Below the pieces are notes generated by a model that saw nothing but the letters and a program-made list of their open reading frames with translations, did no database searches and was not told where the DNA came from. This document shows positions 1-9,771 of a stretch of DNA of 47,196 nt, piece by piece. Positions within the stretch are counted from its first letter, which is position 1. The number at the start of each line of letters is the position of its first letter. The position numbers and the translations under genes were made by a program. Origin of the DNA: an uncultured Gammaproteobacteria bacterium (lineage in GTDB: Bacteria; Pseudomonadota; Gammaproteobacteria; Pseudomonadales; Pseudohongiellaceae); NCBI GenBank assembly GCA_903887045.1, contig CAISOD010000166.1:1-47196 (forward strand). The letters are read 5' to 3'.

Positions 1-1536
1 CTGCAGCGACTGCTGCAACAGTTCACCGAGCTGGCCGAGTTCAGCGCACCCCTGCTGGCTGCTTGTCCGGATCACACGGCTGGCGTGCATCAGCTGGCGT
101 TACGTTTCGATCATCACACGGTCATGTTGACTCTGCTGTATGGCGATGCCCACACGATGCTGACTGCCCTGATGGGTGAAACACCAGACTTCCGGGTGGA
201 TGCATGGTTTCTTGATGGCTTCTCTCCCAAGGTAAACCCTGACTTGTGGCAACTACCACTGTTGCAAGTGCTGCGACGCTGTAGCCATGGCAACACCACA
301 CTCAGCACCTACTCGGTGTCGACCACTCTGCGCTCAGCGCTGAAGGCAGCAGGTTTCACCTTTGAAAAGCGTCGCGGCTTTACCGGCAAACGCCACATGC
401 TGACAGCCCGCCTGGTTGGCGCGCCACCGATTGCTCCTGCCGCCTCCCGGACGGTTTGCATCATCGGTGGCGGCCTTGCCGGCTGCAGCACGGCGCACGC
501 ATTGGCAGAGAGTGGCTGGCAGGTAACGTTACTGGAAAAGGCAGACAATCTCGCCAGTGCAGGCTCGGGCAATCTGCAAGCGGTGCTGCATTGCAAGCCT
601 GGCACCGCGCACAGTGCCGACAACGATTTCAACCTGCATGCCTACCTGCATGCATCGCGTCACTACGACTCACTGCAGCCGCGGGGTCTGCCATGGCATC
701 GCTGCGGCATGCTGCACGTCGGTACCGACAGCGAGCAGCTGCGTCGATTCACGCGCATCCACCAGAGTGGCAGGTTCAACGAGGCCATCCTGCAACCAAT
801 GGATGCCCGTGCCGCCAGCGCACTTGCCGGCGTAGAGCTGACACATCCCTGCCTGTATTTCCCGCTGTCGGGTTGGTTGTCGCCAGCTGCGTTGTGCCGC
901 TTCTACACGGATCATCCGGGCATAACTGTGCACTGTGGCGCCACAGCGGAAAAGTTGCAGCGGACAGCTACCCTCTGGGAGGTTAGCTGCGCCAACGGCA
1001 ACTCTCTGCAAGCTGATGCAGTAATTCTCTGCAATGCAGGCGATCTGTTCGATTTTCCACAATGCCGCCACCTGCCACTGATCTGCAATCGCGGCCAAGT
1101 CGATGTCTATACCAGCTCTGCTGCTTCCAGTGTTCGCACCATACTCTGTGGTCAAGGGTATCTGACACCGGCTTCCGATGGGCAGCAAAGCCTGGGCGGC
1201 AGCTACTATGTTGAAGGAACCAGCAACGAACAGAATCGGTTGCAACACCTGCAACTGCTTGCGCGTATGGATAGCGGGCTGGCAAATGAATTGGGCACAA
1301 AATCCCCAGTACATCAGCGCGTAGGGCAACGCTGTCAGACTCCGGATCGCATGCCGCTGGTTGGCGCGCTGGACGCGACCTTGCCGGGCCTGTACTTGAA
1401 TGTTGCCCACGGCTCCAACGGACTTGCCCGCACACCAATCACGGCTGCCTTGTTGGCCAGCCTATTGAGCAACACTCCCCCACCATTACCAGCCACTTTG
1501 CGGGCACTGCTGGAACCGGCACGCTTCCGCCGTTAG
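1..1536 (+). CDS. mnmC: MnmC, bifunctional tRNA U34 modification enzyme (5' end outside window)
   Basis: This enzyme finishes the mnm5(s2)U wobble modification of tRNA. A C-terminal FAD domain removes the carboxymethyl group of cmnm5U, and an N-terminal SAM-dependent domain methylates the resulting amine. The frame is open from base 1, so the true start lies upstream; 511 residues are visible against roughly 650 in full-length family members. The DUF752 methyltransferase signature WFLDGFSPK lies near visible residue 69. A dinucleotide-binding motif (CIIGGGLAGC) near residue 153 opens the FAD oxidoreductase domain, and a C-terminal HGSNGL segment also fits that fold. The gene stands alone on the plus strand and converges with the aminopeptidase gene, with 21 bases between the stops. 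Identification is firm; only the 5' end is unknown. Confidence 0.95.
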   Translation: MQRLLQQFTELAEFSAPLLAACPDHTAGVHQLALRFDHHTVMLTLLYGDAHTMLTALMGETPDFRVDAWFLDGFSPKVNPDLWQLPLLQVLRRCSHGNTTLSTYSVSTTLRSALKAAGFTFEKRRGFTGKRHMLTARLVGAPPIAPAASRTVCIIGGGLAGCSTAHALAESGWQVTLLEKADNLASAGSGNLQAVLHCKPGTAHSADNDFNLHAYLHASRHYDSLQPRGLPWHRCGMLHVGTDSEQLRRFTRIHQSGRFNEAILQPMDARAASALAGVELTHPCLYFPLSGWLSPAALCRFYTDHPGITVHCGATAEKLQRTATLWEVSCANGNSLQADAVILCNAGDLFDFPQCRHLPLICNRGQVDVYTSSAASSVRTILCGQGYLTPASDGQQSLGGSYYVEGTSNEQNRLQHLQLLARMDSGLANELGTKSPVHQRVGQRCQTPDRMPLVGALDATLPGLYLNVAHGSNGLARTPITAALLASLLSNTPPPLPATLRALLEPARFRR

Positions 1537-1557
1537 TGGTGCGGAGATGTACAGGAA

Positions 1558-2859
1558 TCAGTCCTGCCGACTGAAGAAGTGAGTCAACGCCGTTGCGAGA
1601 TACGCAGTATCGCGACTGCCGGCCAGCTCTCGGATTGAATGCATGGCAAATGTGGGCACACCGATGTCGACAGTAGTGATACCTAGCTCTGTTGCCACCA
1701 ATGGCCCAAGGGTCGAACCACAGCCCATATCGCTGCGCACGACAAAAGCCTGCAGTGGTACGTTGACCTCACGACACAGCTGGCGGAACCGCGCACTGCT
1801 ATCGCTGTTGGTGGCATAACGCTGGTTGGCGTTGAACTTCAGTACCGGGCCGGCATTAAGCTGAGGACCGTGTTTTCCATCGTGCTTGTCGGCAAAGTTG
1901 GGATGGATACCGTGAGCGTTGTCGACCGAAACCAACATGCTACTGCTGAGCTGGCGTACCCAGGTCTCATTGCTACTGCCCTGCAGCTTTTCGTTGAGGC
2001 GACGCAATACCGATTCCAAAAAGGGGCCAGCGGCACCTGCAGCGGTGCTACTGCCGACTTCTTCGTGATCGGAGCACACCAACAGGCAATTGGTATCGCC
2101 TGAGGCTGCCAGCAGGCTCTCGAGTCCGACATGGCAGCTCAGCAGGTTGTCGAGTCGCGCGGAGGCGATAAAGTCCTCATGCAACCCTGTTACAGCCGGA
2201 GCTTGCGTGTCGTACAGGCTGATTTCGTAATCGAGCACTTCCTTCACATCCAGATCCGGCTGTTCATTGCGCAATTGCGTGGACAGCAATGTGCGGAAGT
2301 CCGCTGCCTTGCCATCGCCTACCTGCATCAACAACGGCGGCAGATCGTTCTGCGCATTGATGCTGCGCTTCTGGTTAACCTCACGATCGAGATGGATCGC
2401 CAAGCTCGGAATCACCGCCACTGGTTTGCGGAAATCCACCAATGCCGGTTTCAGTTGCCCCGCACTGTCGAGATAGTGCACTCGGCCAGCCAGCGACAAA
2501 TCACGATCAAACCATGGATTCAGCAAGACGCCGCCGTAAACCTCGACGCCAAGCTGCAGATAGCCGTGGCGCACCAGTTCAGGCTGCGGTTTGATTTTCA
2601 GACAAGGACTGTCGGTATGGGCACCGACAATACGCCAACCATTATTGATACCGGCGACAGAAGCCAGTCGGAAGGCGATGATGGAACTCTGGTTGCGGAC
2701 TGCGTAGTAGCGACCACCGGGCACTGGTTCCCACGCGGCCTGCTCATCGAGATATTGATAACCGGCTTCCTGCAAGCGCCCCACCATCGCCGCCACAGCG
2801 TGGAACGGTGTTGGCGCTGCCTGCAGGAAGCGGCAGAGCGATTGATTAAGGCGCTGCAT
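1558..2859 (-). CDS. apeB: M18 family aspartyl aminopeptidase (ApeB-like)
   Basis: A cytosolic dinuclear-zinc aminopeptidase of family M18, which removes N-terminal (often acidic) residues from peptides. Metal-binding and catalytic motifs are all visible: GAHTDSP in the N-terminal third, CSDHEEVGS in the middle, [10 protein letters not shown], and [10 protein letters not shown] with AMHSIRE near the C-terminus. Length with the chosen start is 433 residues, normal for bacterial ApeB. I chose the ATG at 2859 because the protein then begins [12 protein letters not shown], matching family N-termini. An ATG at 2895 would add 12 residues but lies deeper inside the upstream FKBP gene. Even with the chosen start the two genes overlap by 14 bases, which suggests translational coupling. 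Confidence 0.93.
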   Translation of the reverse strand: MQRLNQSLCRFLQAAPTPFHAVAAMVGRLQEAGYQYLDEQAAWEPVPGGRYYAVRNQSSIIAFRLASVAGINNGWRIVGAHTDSPCLKIKPQPELVRHGYLQLGVEVYGGVLLNPWFDRDLSLAGRVHYLDSAGQLKPALVDFRKPVAVIPSLAIHLDREVNQKRSINAQNDLPPLLMQVGDGKAADFRTLLSTQLRNEQPDLDVKEVLDYEISLYDTQAPAVTGLHEDFIASARLDNLLSCHVGLESLLAASGDTNCLLVCSDHEEVGSSTAAGAAGPFLESVLRRLNEKLQGSSNETWVRQLSSSMLVSVDNAHGIHPNFADKHDGKHGPQLNAGPVLKFNANQRYATNSDSSARFRQLCREVNVPLQAFVVRSDMGCGSTLGPLVATELGITTVDIGVPTFAMHSIRELAGSRDTAYLATALTHFFSRQD

Positions 2860-3562
2860 TGCCTGCAGGAGCTTCAATGGCAAGCAGTTCGACATCAAAA
2901 ATCAGCGTGGAATTCGGCGGGATGGGACCGGCGCCGTTTTCGCCATAGCCGAGTTCCGACGGAATAAAGAAGCGATACTTGTCGCCCACTTTCATCAACT
3001 GCAGACCTTCGGTCCAGCCCGGGATCACACCATTGAGCGGGAACGAAATCGGTTCGTTGCGCTCAACTGAGCTATCGAACACGGTGCCATCGGTCAGTGT
3101 GCCATGATAGTGAACACGCACGGTGTCCGTTTCTTTTGGCTTCGCTGCGGAAGCGTCACTGCCTTCGGTTACGACGAGATACTGCAATCCGCTGGCGGTG
3201 GTTTTGACACCGGGGGCTGTGGCGTTCTTGGTAAGGAACTCCTTGGCAGCTTGCGACTGTTGTTCCATCTCGGCTTGGGCACGTGCCTGTACCTGGGCCG
3301 ACAGTTGCTCGAGTGAAGCCTGCATGTCTTCCATGGTCATCTTCATGTCGCCACCTGACATGGCATCCTGGATGCCCTGCAAGAGTGCATTCATATCCAG
3401 ATCCTGCTGCAAACCCTGACCAGCAAGAGCTCCGCCCATGTTGGCGCCTACGCTATAACCGGCTTTCTGCTGGGGAGTCGTCAGATCCTGCGCCAGCGCA
3501 ACTGACGAAAACGAAACGACCAGTGCGAGGGCGGTAAAGCCACGGCGTGCTGCAAATTTCAT
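2846..3562 (-). CDS. FKBP-type peptidyl-prolyl cis-trans isomerase (Mip/FklB-like), exported
   Basis: A peptidyl-prolyl isomerase that probably assists folding of envelope proteins. The N-terminus is a signal peptide (MKFAARRGF, a hydrophobic stretch, then SVALAQ). A helical Mip/FkpA-type dimerisation region follows ([11 protein letters not shown], then a Gln/Ala/Glu-rich helix to about residue 105). The C-terminal FKBP domain shows [34 protein letters not shown] and LIFDVELL. The ATG at 3562 is preceded by AGGAA at good distance; an in-frame codon at 3658 would give an implausible leader before the signal peptide. Length is 238 residues. It lies directly upstream of apeB on the same strand with overlapping ends. 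Whether it matches FkpA, FklB or Mip one-to-one cannot be decided here. Confidence 0.92.
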   Translation of the reverse strand: MKFAARRGFTALALVVSFSSVALAQDLTTPQQKAGYSVGANMGGALAGQGLQQDLDMNALLQGIQDAMSGGDMKMTMEDMQASLEQLSAQVQARAQAEMEQQSQAAKEFLTKNATAPGVKTTASGLQYLVVTEGSDASAAKPKETDTVRVHYHGTLTDGTVFDSSVERNEPISFPLNGVIPGWTEGLQLMKVGDKYRFFIPSELGYGENGAGPIPPNSTLIFDVELLAIEAPAGNAAP

Positions 3563-3717
3563 ACTGGATTCCTGTGGGAAGGCAGCCGGCCCGAACCGCC
3601 GCCAAAGTGGATGAAAGCCCGGAAAAACCGGGACTACGCGTAAATACACGGCGCGCATACTACCGGGTGACGATGATAATTACTACCATAGAGCTCCCCA
3701 CAAGATAGCCTCCCCTC

Positions 3718-4266
3718 ATGCATTATCCGGTCCTGAATTTGCGTTTTTCGCTGCAATTCTTGTTGCGCGCTGCCGGTTTAGCGGCAGCTGTTTCCGCAAC
3801 GGGTTGTCACGGCCCCTTTACCTACACTTTCAATGACAACGTGATCTTCTCGCCGGGAAGATCTACTACCGCCAATGACCACACTCTGCAGGATCCTGCG
3901 CTGCAGGGATGCCTTAACCAGTTCCTCGAAGCCAGCGGACAGTCCGCATTGGAGCAGGTGAAACTACTGGCCTGCCCCGGTAGTGGTGTCGAGACATTGG
4001 CTGGTATCGATGCGTTGAGCGGACTTGAACAACTGGAACTCAGTGACAACCGGATCAGTGATTTGCGTCCGCTGGTCAAGCTGCTCAATCTGCGGGTATT
4101 GGGGCTGCGCAACAACCCGCTGACAACGGTGACGCCTTTGCTGGAGTTGCCTATCCTGCGCTTCGTTTCATTGACCGGAGACGACCAATTGCGCTGCAAC
4201 GATGTTGCTGCGTTACGCAACAAACTCGGCAATACGCTGACCGGACCGCTTCAGTGCGCTGAGTAG
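3718..4266 (+). CDS. Small leucine-rich-repeat lipoprotein of unknown function
   Basis: A 182-residue putative lipoprotein. A basic and hydrophobic N-terminus ends in SATGC near residue 30, which fits a lipobox, so the mature protein should be lipid-anchored. From about residue 95 come two to three internalin-like leucine-rich repeats (LEQLELSDNRISDL, LRVLGLRNNPLTTV, LRFVSLTGDDQL), with a Cys pair (LRCND, LQCAE) that may form a capping disulfide. Such repeats usually bind protein or surface ligands, but no partner is evident. It is divergent from the FKBP gene and overlaps the 3' end of miaE by 16 bases in convergent orientation. No strong ribosome-binding site precedes the ATG, so the exact start is uncertain. 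Confidence 0.8.
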   Translation: MHYPVLNLRFSLQFLLRAAGLAAAVSATGCHGPFTYTFNDNVIFSPGRSTTANDHTLQDPALQGCLNQFLEASGQSALEQVKLLACPGSGVETLAGIDALSGLEQLELSDNRISDLRPLVKLLNLRVLGLRNNPLTTVTPLLELPILRFVSLTGDDQLRCNDVAALRNKLGNTLTGPLQCAE

Positions 4267-4883
4267 TTACTGGCGGGATTGCCGCTGTGAAAACGGAACA
4301 GGTTGTCGTCACTCGCGATAAGCTGCGCTTCCAACTCGGCAAAGAACTCAATGCGCGGATTGATATCTTCATCGGTGTACTGCTGAGCCAGTGCCAGATA
4401 GTCGGCGAAATGACGCGATTCCGACCGCAGCAACGATACATAGAACTTCTGCAGCTCCGCATCCAGATGCGGGGCCACCGCGGCAAAGCGTTCGCACGAG
4501 CGAGCTTCGACAAATGCACCTATGATCATCACATCAACCAACTTGGCCGGCTCACTTGCGCGGATATGGTCGCGCAAACCAGAGGCGTAACGGGCCGGAC
4601 CAAGATGTGTGTAAGCAATACCTCGTTTGCGCATGATGGCAACTACCTGCTCGAAATGCAGTAATTCTTCACGCGCGAGCTGCGACATCTTCTCCAGCAG
4701 ATCCGGCTTGTCGACATAGCGGTACATCAGATTCATTGCAGTGGATGCAGCTTTCTTTTCACAGTTGGCATGATCAATCAACAATGTCGGAATTTCCCGT
4801 ATTGCAACATCGACCCACGCTTGTGGAGTTTTACAGAGCAGGAAATCATGCACCGCAGACAGATCATTCTTCTGCATCGTCAT
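4251..4883 (-). CDS. miaE: MiaE, tRNA 2-methylthio-N6-isopentenyladenosine(37) hydroxylase
   Basis: A non-heme diiron monooxygenase that hydroxylates the isopentenyl side chain of ms2i6A37 in tRNAs reading UNN codons. The 210-residue protein is an all-helical ferritin-like bundle. Candidate iron ligands occur in order as HANCEKKAAS, REELLHFEQV (an ExxH), EARSCERF and ESRHFADY (second ExxH). Length and the N-terminal CKTPQAWVD segment fit the family. The start at 4883 could instead be the ATG at 4877 two codons later. The gene overlaps the end of rmuC by 20 bases, so the two are probably co-transcribed. Confidence 0.93.
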   Translation of the reverse strand: MTMQKNDLSAVHDFLLCKTPQAWVDVAIREIPTLLIDHANCEKKAASTAMNLMYRYVDKPDLLEKMSQLAREELLHFEQVVAIMRKRGIAYTHLGPARYASGLRDHIRASEPAKLVDVMIIGAFVEARSCERFAAVAPHLDAELQKFYVSLLRSESRHFADYLALAQQYTDEDINPRIEFFAELEAQLIASDDNLFRFHSGNPASNYSAH

Positions 4884-6216
4884 CCACTCTGTCTGTCAGT
4901 TCCGGCAATTCGCCTGGCAGGCTCTTGCTTGCACGTACACCAAGTGCTTTGAGTCTCTCCGCACGACTGATCAGGTTGCCCTTGCCACTGCGCAGTTTGT
5001 TGTGGGCGTCGTCCCACGCCTTCTGGGTCTGGGCGATACGATCACCGACTTTCTCAATATCGCCGGCAAAAGCAGCGAACTTGTCATACAACTGGCCGGC
5101 CTGGCGCGCAATCTCCAGTGCATGCTTGTTCTGGTATTCGTAACGCCAGATGTTCTGGATCGTACGCAAGGTTGCCAGCAAGGTGGATGGTCCTACCAGG
5201 ATGATGTTGCGCTCAAAGGCTTCAGTGAACAGATTGTCGTCGTGCTGCACAGCCAGCGTGAAGGCGGCCTCCACCGGCAGGAACATCAGCACGTAATCCA
5301 ATGTGCGCAATCCGGGCAGATTCTGGTAATTCTTGCCGGCCAGGTTCCTGATGTGAGCACGGATGGCAGCAATATGTTGCCTGAGGAACTGCTCGCGCTG
5401 AAGGTCGTCGGCAGCGTTGTAGTAGGCCTGATAGGCGGTCAAGGTCACTTTCGAGTCAATGACTATGTCTTTGTGTTCCGGCAGATGCACCACCACATCC
5501 GGCTGGTTCCTGCGACCATCTTCGTCCTTCAGACTCACCTGCACATCATATTCACGGCCCTTTTCCAGACCGGATTTCTCCAGAACACGCTCCAGAATCA
5601 CTTCACCCCAGGTTCCCTGGGTCTTGTTGTCGCCCTTGAGTGCACTGGTCAGACGATTGGCGTCGGCACTGATGCGGGTATTGAGTTCAAGCAAGGATTT
5701 GATCTCGCGTTCCAGCGAGAAGCGCTGTTTGGATTCCTTGTCATAGGTTTCGTCGACCTTCTGTTCGAAGGTGCGCAACCTTTCGCCGAGCGGCTGCAGC
5801 AATTGTTGCATCTGGACATTGCTAGCTTCAGCGAACATACGGCCCTTTTGTTCGAGTACGTCGTTGGCGAGTTGACGGAACTCCAGCGTCATCTGCTCGC
5901 GAGCCTGCATCAGCATCTGCAGTTTTTCTTCGTGCTGTTGGCGTTCAACGCTGAAACCGCTTTCGAGCCGTGCGACTTGCTCACGCAACTGTTGGGTAGT
6001 CGACAATTGTTGTTCAACCTGCTGTTGCAGCAACGTGGCGCGCTGATTGATCAGGCTGTATTCGGCATCACGGGCAGCAAGCGCCGAAGTGAGCTCGCCT
6101 GCGCCCGCCATCAGCTCATCAATGCGTGCGGAACGCCGAAAATTGAGAAAGACGCTGACGAGCAGTGCCACAACCAGCACCACCAGTCCTGCCAGAATGA
6201 ACCCACCGGCGTCCAC
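4864..6216 (-). CDS. rmuC: RmuC-family DNA recombination protein
   Basis: RmuC limits inversions and other rearrangements at short inverted repeats and is a predicted nuclease. The 450-residue protein has an N-terminal membrane helix (FILAGLVVLVVALLV), then a long Gln/Glu-rich coiled coil to about residue 180. A restriction-endonuclease-like core follows with GTWGEVILERVLE, QPDVVVHLP and IDSKVTLTAY, whose Asp and Lys resemble a PD-(D/E)xK centre. The start is GTG at 6216; GAGGT at good spacing supports it. The C-terminal tail is acidic. It sits 11 bases downstream of the purC stop and overlaps miaE. Confidence 0.93.
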   Translation of the reverse strand: MDAGGFILAGLVVLVVALLVSVFLNFRRSARIDELMAGAGELTSALAARDAEYSLINQRATLLQQQVEQQLSTTQQLREQVARLESGFSVERQQHEEKLQMLMQAREQMTLEFRQLANDVLEQKGRMFAEASNVQMQQLLQPLGERLRTFEQKVDETYDKESKQRFSLEREIKSLLELNTRISADANRLTSALKGDNKTQGTWGEVILERVLEKSGLEKGREYDVQVSLKDEDGRRNQPDVVVHLPEHKDIVIDSKVTLTAYQAYYNAADDLQREQFLRQHIAAIRAHIRNLAGKNYQNLPGLRTLDYVLMFLPVEAAFTLAVQHDDNLFTEAFERNIILVGPSTLLATLRTIQNIWRYEYQNKHALEIARQAGQLYDKFAAFAGDIEKVGDRIAQTQKAWDDAHNKLRSGKGNLISRAERLKALGVRASKSLPGELPELTDRVDDDAEE

Positions 6217-6227
6217 GCGTGGCTACC

Positions 6228-6953
6228 TCAGTCTGACAGGATGGAAAAGTCGATCCCGAGCCGCTCACCGACTTCCTTGTAGGCTTCGATGACATTGCCG
6301 AGATCCTGGCGGAAACGGTCCTTGTCCAACTTCTTGCGGGTGGCCTTGTCCCAGATACGGCAACCATCGGGGCTGAATTCGTCACCGAGCATCAACTCCC
6401 CCTTGTACATGCCGAATTCAAGCTTGTAGTCGACCAGCAACATGCCGGCGTCGGCAAACAGCTGCTTCAATACTTCATTCACGCTGAAAGTGAGTTCCTT
6501 CATTGCCACTATCTGTGCCTGTGTGGCCCAGCCAAATGAAATGATGTGGTAATCGTTGATCATCGGGTCGTGCAGTGCATCGCTCTTCAGGAAAAACTCG
6601 AATGTAGGTGGGTTGATTTCGGTGCCTTCGGCAATACCGTAGCGCCTGCAGATGCTACCGGCCGCCAGGTTCCTGACCACGCACTCCACCGGGATCATCT
6701 GCAACTTCTTGACCAGCGAGTCGTTGTCGCTCAGCACCTTGACGAAGTGCGACTTGATGCCCGCTGCGGCCAACTTCTGCATGATGAAGGCGTTGAAAAT
6801 GTTGTTGACGCGGCCCTTGTCGGCCAGTTTCTCCACCTTGGTACCATCGAAGGCCGAGGTATCGTTGCGGTAATGCATCACGAACAGATCAGGGTCATCC
6901 GTGCGATGGACACTTTTGGCTTTGCCTTTGTAGATTTCTTCGCGTTTTTCCAT
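6228..6953 (-). CDS. purC: PurC, SAICAR synthetase
   Basis: Phosphoribosylaminoimidazole-succinocarboxamide synthase joins aspartate to CAIR with ATP in de novo purine synthesis. Visible motifs are the N-terminal [39 protein letters not shown] and the signature [14 protein letters not shown]. Length with the ATG at 6953 is 241 residues, usual for the bacterial monofunctional enzyme. An ATG ten codons upstream (6983) adds residues not seen in the family. It follows bamC on the same strand, 83 bases beyond the bamC stop, in the dapA-bamC-purC order common in Pseudomonas relatives. Confidence 0.96.
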   Translation of the reverse strand: MEKREEIYKGKAKSVHRTDDPDLFVMHYRNDTSAFDGTKVEKLADKGRVNNIFNAFIMQKLAAAGIKSHFVKVLSDNDSLVKKLQMIPVECVVRNLAAGSICRRYGIAEGTEINPPTFEFFLKSDALHDPMINDYHIISFGWATQAQIVAMKELTFSVNEVLKQLFADAGMLLVDYKLEFGMYKGELMLGDEFSPDGCRIWDKATRKKLDKDRFRQDLGNVIEAYKEVGERLGIDFSILSD

Positions 6954-7036
6954 AGCTGACTCCGCTATTGATCTGCCGGACATTTGTGTCGGGCTTTTGT
7001 GTCGGACCTTTCGAAATTTGTGCCGAGGCAGCTGCT

Positions 7037-8170
7037 TCAGGCAATGGTATTGCGCAACAGTTCAAGCAGGCTCTTGCTGGCTGTGCTGGCAGCCTCGCCT
7101 TCAACTGGAGCAATCGGAGCGGCCAACACCTCTATCGAGTCACCCGCTTTGAGCAATTGCAGCCGGAGGTTGTAGGAAGGCAGATCATCACCACCACCGA
7201 ACAGGCCGCCCAGAGTCCACACCTGGTGGAAAAACCCTTCTTCCTGCTCTTCGCCGACAGGCTTTAGACCTGGCGTGTAGACAACGTCGTAGGTGCCCTG
7301 CCCTACATCCTGCGTTACGATTTCGGCGCCATTGCGCAGCAGGGCGCGGCCAACAGCAGCCCAGCTGCGGTTGTAATCGGCTCTCAATTGCAGGATCTCG
7401 TTGCCGCCTTCCGTGTTGATCAGTGTAGCTTTGCCGGTGCTGTTGATACTGCCTGCGAGGAACGAAACGGAAGACGCCTGGTATAGATCAGCCACGTCGG
7501 CCAGGTAACTCGACAGTGAACTCAGCACGGTGTACTCGGTTTCAGCATTCATTGAGGTCGCCGGAAATGGCATCTGTACAATCACCGGCGTTCCCCGCGC
7601 CGACTCCATGTGCAGCAAGCGGATTTCAGCACTATTGTCCTGGAAACCGGTTTCCACCGTTACCCTGAACCGCTCCTGCGTCGCCACGTTGCCTTCGAGT
7701 GTGAACCAGCCGGTTTCCATCAATCCAGCAGAAGGGTTTTCAAAGGTGATTTCCACCTCATTCTGGCGCCAATAGTCGCGGATACGCGGCCAAACCTGGC
7801 TCGGGCTGACATCGACGATGACCCAACCACGTTCTTCCATGCGCTGAATGACCACTTCCCGGTCAGAGCGGCCCTCGATGGCGCGGGGGCGTGGTGGATC
7901 AAGGAAGGCTTGTTGTTGCGCGCCTTCCGGCACATCTGGGATCACCAGCAGATCGTCGATGATGAAGCTGTCCATACCGGCAGGCACTTCAGTACGCGGC
8001 AATGTTTCGGCCTTCAGATAGTCGGCTTTGCGATCGCGGAAAATACCGGTTTCACCACCAACCTTGTCCCATCCCGGCACGCGGGGCAACAATGAACATC
8101 CGCCGAGCAGTAGCACTATCAAAGACGCAGCACAGATTTTTGCAACAGGGCAGTATTCACGCACGATCAT
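7037..8170 (-). CDS. bamC: BamC (NlpB), outer-membrane assembly lipoprotein
   Basis: A lipoprotein subunit of the BAM complex that inserts beta-barrel proteins into the outer membrane. The N-terminus has a hydrophobic segment and a lipobox LLGGC, then the mostly unstructured segment that contacts BamD ([21 protein letters not shown]). Two helix-grip (TBP-like) domains follow, with [14 protein letters not shown] and VWPRIRDYW in the first. Length is 377 residues. I chose the ATG at 8170, which overlaps the dapA stop as ATGA, over the in-frame GTG at 8182. The dapA-bamC pair is conserved across gammaproteobacteria. Confidence 0.92.
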   Translation of the reverse strand: MIVREYCPVAKICAASLIVLLLGGCSLLPRVPGWDKVGGETGIFRDRKADYLKAETLPRTEVPAGMDSFIIDDLLVIPDVPEGAQQQAFLDPPRPRAIEGRSDREVVIQRMEERGWVIVDVSPSQVWPRIRDYWRQNEVEITFENPSAGLMETGWFTLEGNVATQERFRVTVETGFQDNSAEIRLLHMESARGTPVIVQMPFPATSMNAETEYTVLSSLSSYLADVADLYQASSVSFLAGSINSTGKATLINTEGGNEILQLRADYNRSWAAVGRALLRNGAEIVTQDVGQGTYDVVYTPGLKPVGEEQEEGFFHQVWTLGGLFGGGDDLPSYNLRLQLLKAGDSIEVLAAPIAPVEGEAASTASKSLLELLRNTIA

Positions 8171-9072
8171 AGGACTCCGCACTTTTGCATCGTTGTACGC
8201 AGGGTGTAATGGAACCTGGAATCCAGCTCAACAAGCGGCAGTCGCAGCGTATCACGCATGCGGCCCATGCGAGCGAGCGCCCATTTCACCGGTACCGGAT
8301 TGGATTCGAGGAAAAGATCCTTGTGCAGCGCAGCGACACTGTCGTTGAGAGCTCTCGCTTCGGCAACAAGCCGTTCACGCTCATGCCCGCTGCTGACAGC
8401 AGCCTGCAGACCAAGTCGGCAAACCTGAGCCATTACTGCCGGTACCACGTTGGCAGTTACCGAAATATTGCCCTTGGCGCCCATCAGTATCAATTCGAGC
8501 GCCGTGGCGTCGTCACCCGAATAGACAGCAAAGCCCGCGGGGCACCGTGCAAGCACTTCCCGACCGCGTTCGAGATTACCGGTAGCTTCCTTGACGCCGA
8601 TAATGTTGGGAACACCGGCAAGCGCAACAATGGTGTCGGGCAACATGTCGCAGGCAGTTCGACCGGGAACGTTATAAAGAATCTGCGGGATAGCCACGGC
8701 TTCGGCGATGCGAGTGTGGTGAGCGATCAAGCCGCGCTGGCTTGGCTTGTTGTAATACGGCGTTACCAACAGGCAGGCATTGGCACCAACCTCTTTGGCA
8801 GCCTGGGTAAGTTCGATGGCTTCACTGGTTGAATTGGCACCGGTACCGGCAATGACTGGAACGCGACCCGCACTCACACCCACGGTTTGGCGGATGACCT
8901 CGCAATGCTCTTCTACCGTTAACGTTGCGGATTCGCCCGTGGTGCCTACTGCGACGATGGCATTGGTTCCGCTTGCGATGTGCCACTCCACCAAGGCGGA
9001 CAACGCGCTGTAATCGACCCCGCCGTCACGGTCCATGGGAGTGACCAGGGCAACGATACTGCCTTCTATCAT
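8167..9072 (-). CDS. dapA: DapA, 4-hydroxy-tetrahydrodipicolinate synthase
   Basis: Condenses pyruvate with aspartate semialdehyde, the first committed step of lysine and meso-diaminopimelate synthesis. Catalytic residues are visible: the Schiff-base Lys161 in IIGVKEATG, Tyr133 in ILYNVPGR, and Thr44/Thr45 in VGTTGES, with TPYYNKP also present. Length is 301 residues. The ATG at 9072 has GAGG about ten bases upstream; an open extension to 9189 lacks family similarity. Cotranslation with bamC is likely through the 4-base stop/start overlap. Confidence 0.97.
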   Translation of the reverse strand: MIEGSIVALVTPMDRDGGVDYSALSALVEWHIASGTNAIVAVGTTGESATLTVEEHCEVIRQTVGVSAGRVPVIAGTGANSTSEAIELTQAAKEVGANACLLVTPYYNKPSQRGLIAHHTRIAEAVAIPQILYNVPGRTACDMLPDTIVALAGVPNIIGVKEATGNLERGREVLARCPAGFAVYSGDDATALELILMGAKGNISVTANVVPAVMAQVCRLGLQAAVSSGHERERLVAEARALNDSVAALHKDLFLESNPVPVKWALARMGRMRDTLRLPLVELDSRFHYTLRTTMQKCGVL

Positions 9073-9429
9073 GCAAACCTCGAGGATTGGACTTGACCCG
9101 GCAACAGCTTTGGGCGCGTACGCGGCGGGGGCATGGAACCACAGGTTCCGGGCGATGCGGATTCTATCCCAACCACCCGCACTTGGCACAGGCCGCCATG
9201 GTTTGCCGGGCTAAGGTGGCGCCATTTGGGAACTGACCAACCGGGCCCTCACCGTAGCCATGATGAAGGTAGCCAACGGCCTCGCACCCCACCAACCACC
9301 AGATAACTACCAGCAAGCAGGATGATCATCAAAGCAGCAGGTATGCTGGCCTACTCTATGAAGAAGTACATTTTCTATAATGTGCAAAGAATCCAGATCG
9401 TAAAGCTGTCATTCAGATTCGTGTATGCA
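9073..9429. other. Intergenic region upstream of dapA
   Basis: No gene is supported in these 357 bases. The part next to dapA holds a plausible minus-strand promoter and a small perfect hairpin (GGAACC-ACA-GGTTCC at 9135-9149) inside the predicted leader. The rest is unremarkable. A TATAAT at 9376-9381 on the plus strand has no matching -35 and no ORF behind it. Confidence 0.5.
9161..9189 (-). promoter_or_regulatory. Putative sigma-70 promoter for dapA-bamC
   Basis: On the minus strand GTGCCA (9184-9189) is followed after exactly 17 bases by TAGAAT (9161-9166). The predicted transcript would have a leader of about 80 bases before the dapA ATG, containing the 6-3-6 hairpin at 9135-9149. Based on consensus match only. 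Confidence 0.4.
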
Positions 9430-9663
9430 TCATGATTTGCGAAGCACGAAGATGAAACTACTGCCTGCTCTGTCCACGCTCAACAGTTGGTTGCCGCTCT
9501 GGTCGGCGAACACCTTGAAATCGCGCTCGGAGGACGGATCGGTTGCCACAACGCGCACCACATCACCACTGGCCATTTTGTTGAGGGCCTGCCGGGTTTT
9601 CAGCAGTGGCATCGGGCAGGTAAGACCGGACAGGTCGAGTTCGACAGTAATGACTTGATTCAT
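9430..9663 (-). CDS. TusA/YedF-family sulfur-carrier-like protein
   Basis: A 77-residue cytosolic protein of the TusA (SirA-like) fold. Members carry persulfide sulfur on a conserved Cys near the N-terminus for tRNA thiolation, molybdenum-cofactor or related pathways. The signature CPMPLLKT lies at about residues 16-23, with Cys16 the sulfur-carrying candidate, followed by a short beta-alpha-beta fold ending FIFVLRKS. It is divergent from bepA with 108 bases between the starts, the arrangement I recall from Pseudomonas. Whether it is TusA itself or a paralogue cannot be told, so no symbol is given. Confidence 0.9.
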   Translation of the reverse strand: MNQVITVELDLSGLTCPMPLLKTRQALNKMASGDVVRVVATDPSSERDFKVFADQSGNQLLSVDRAGSSFIFVLRKS

Positions 9664-9771
9664 CGTCGCATATTAGCAAGCGGTACCGCAAAAACCGAGT
9701 TTCGTCAGTCAATTTTCTGTATCATTCTCGCGCCTGCACCTGTTTGATTCACCCATTGATTGACTGATTAC

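Noticed and set aside
2131-2967. 278-codon plus-strand ORF opposite the aminopeptidase gene
   Set aside because: Antisense shadow; no motif and no ribosome-binding site, while the minus-strand M18 gene has all catalytic motifs.
5002-6282. 426-codon plus-strand ORF opposite rmuC
   Set aside because: Antisense shadow of a conserved gene; no recognisable domain.
9376-9381. TATAAT on the plus strand in the dapA upstream region
   Set aside because: No matching -35 hexamer and no gene or RNA structure downstream.
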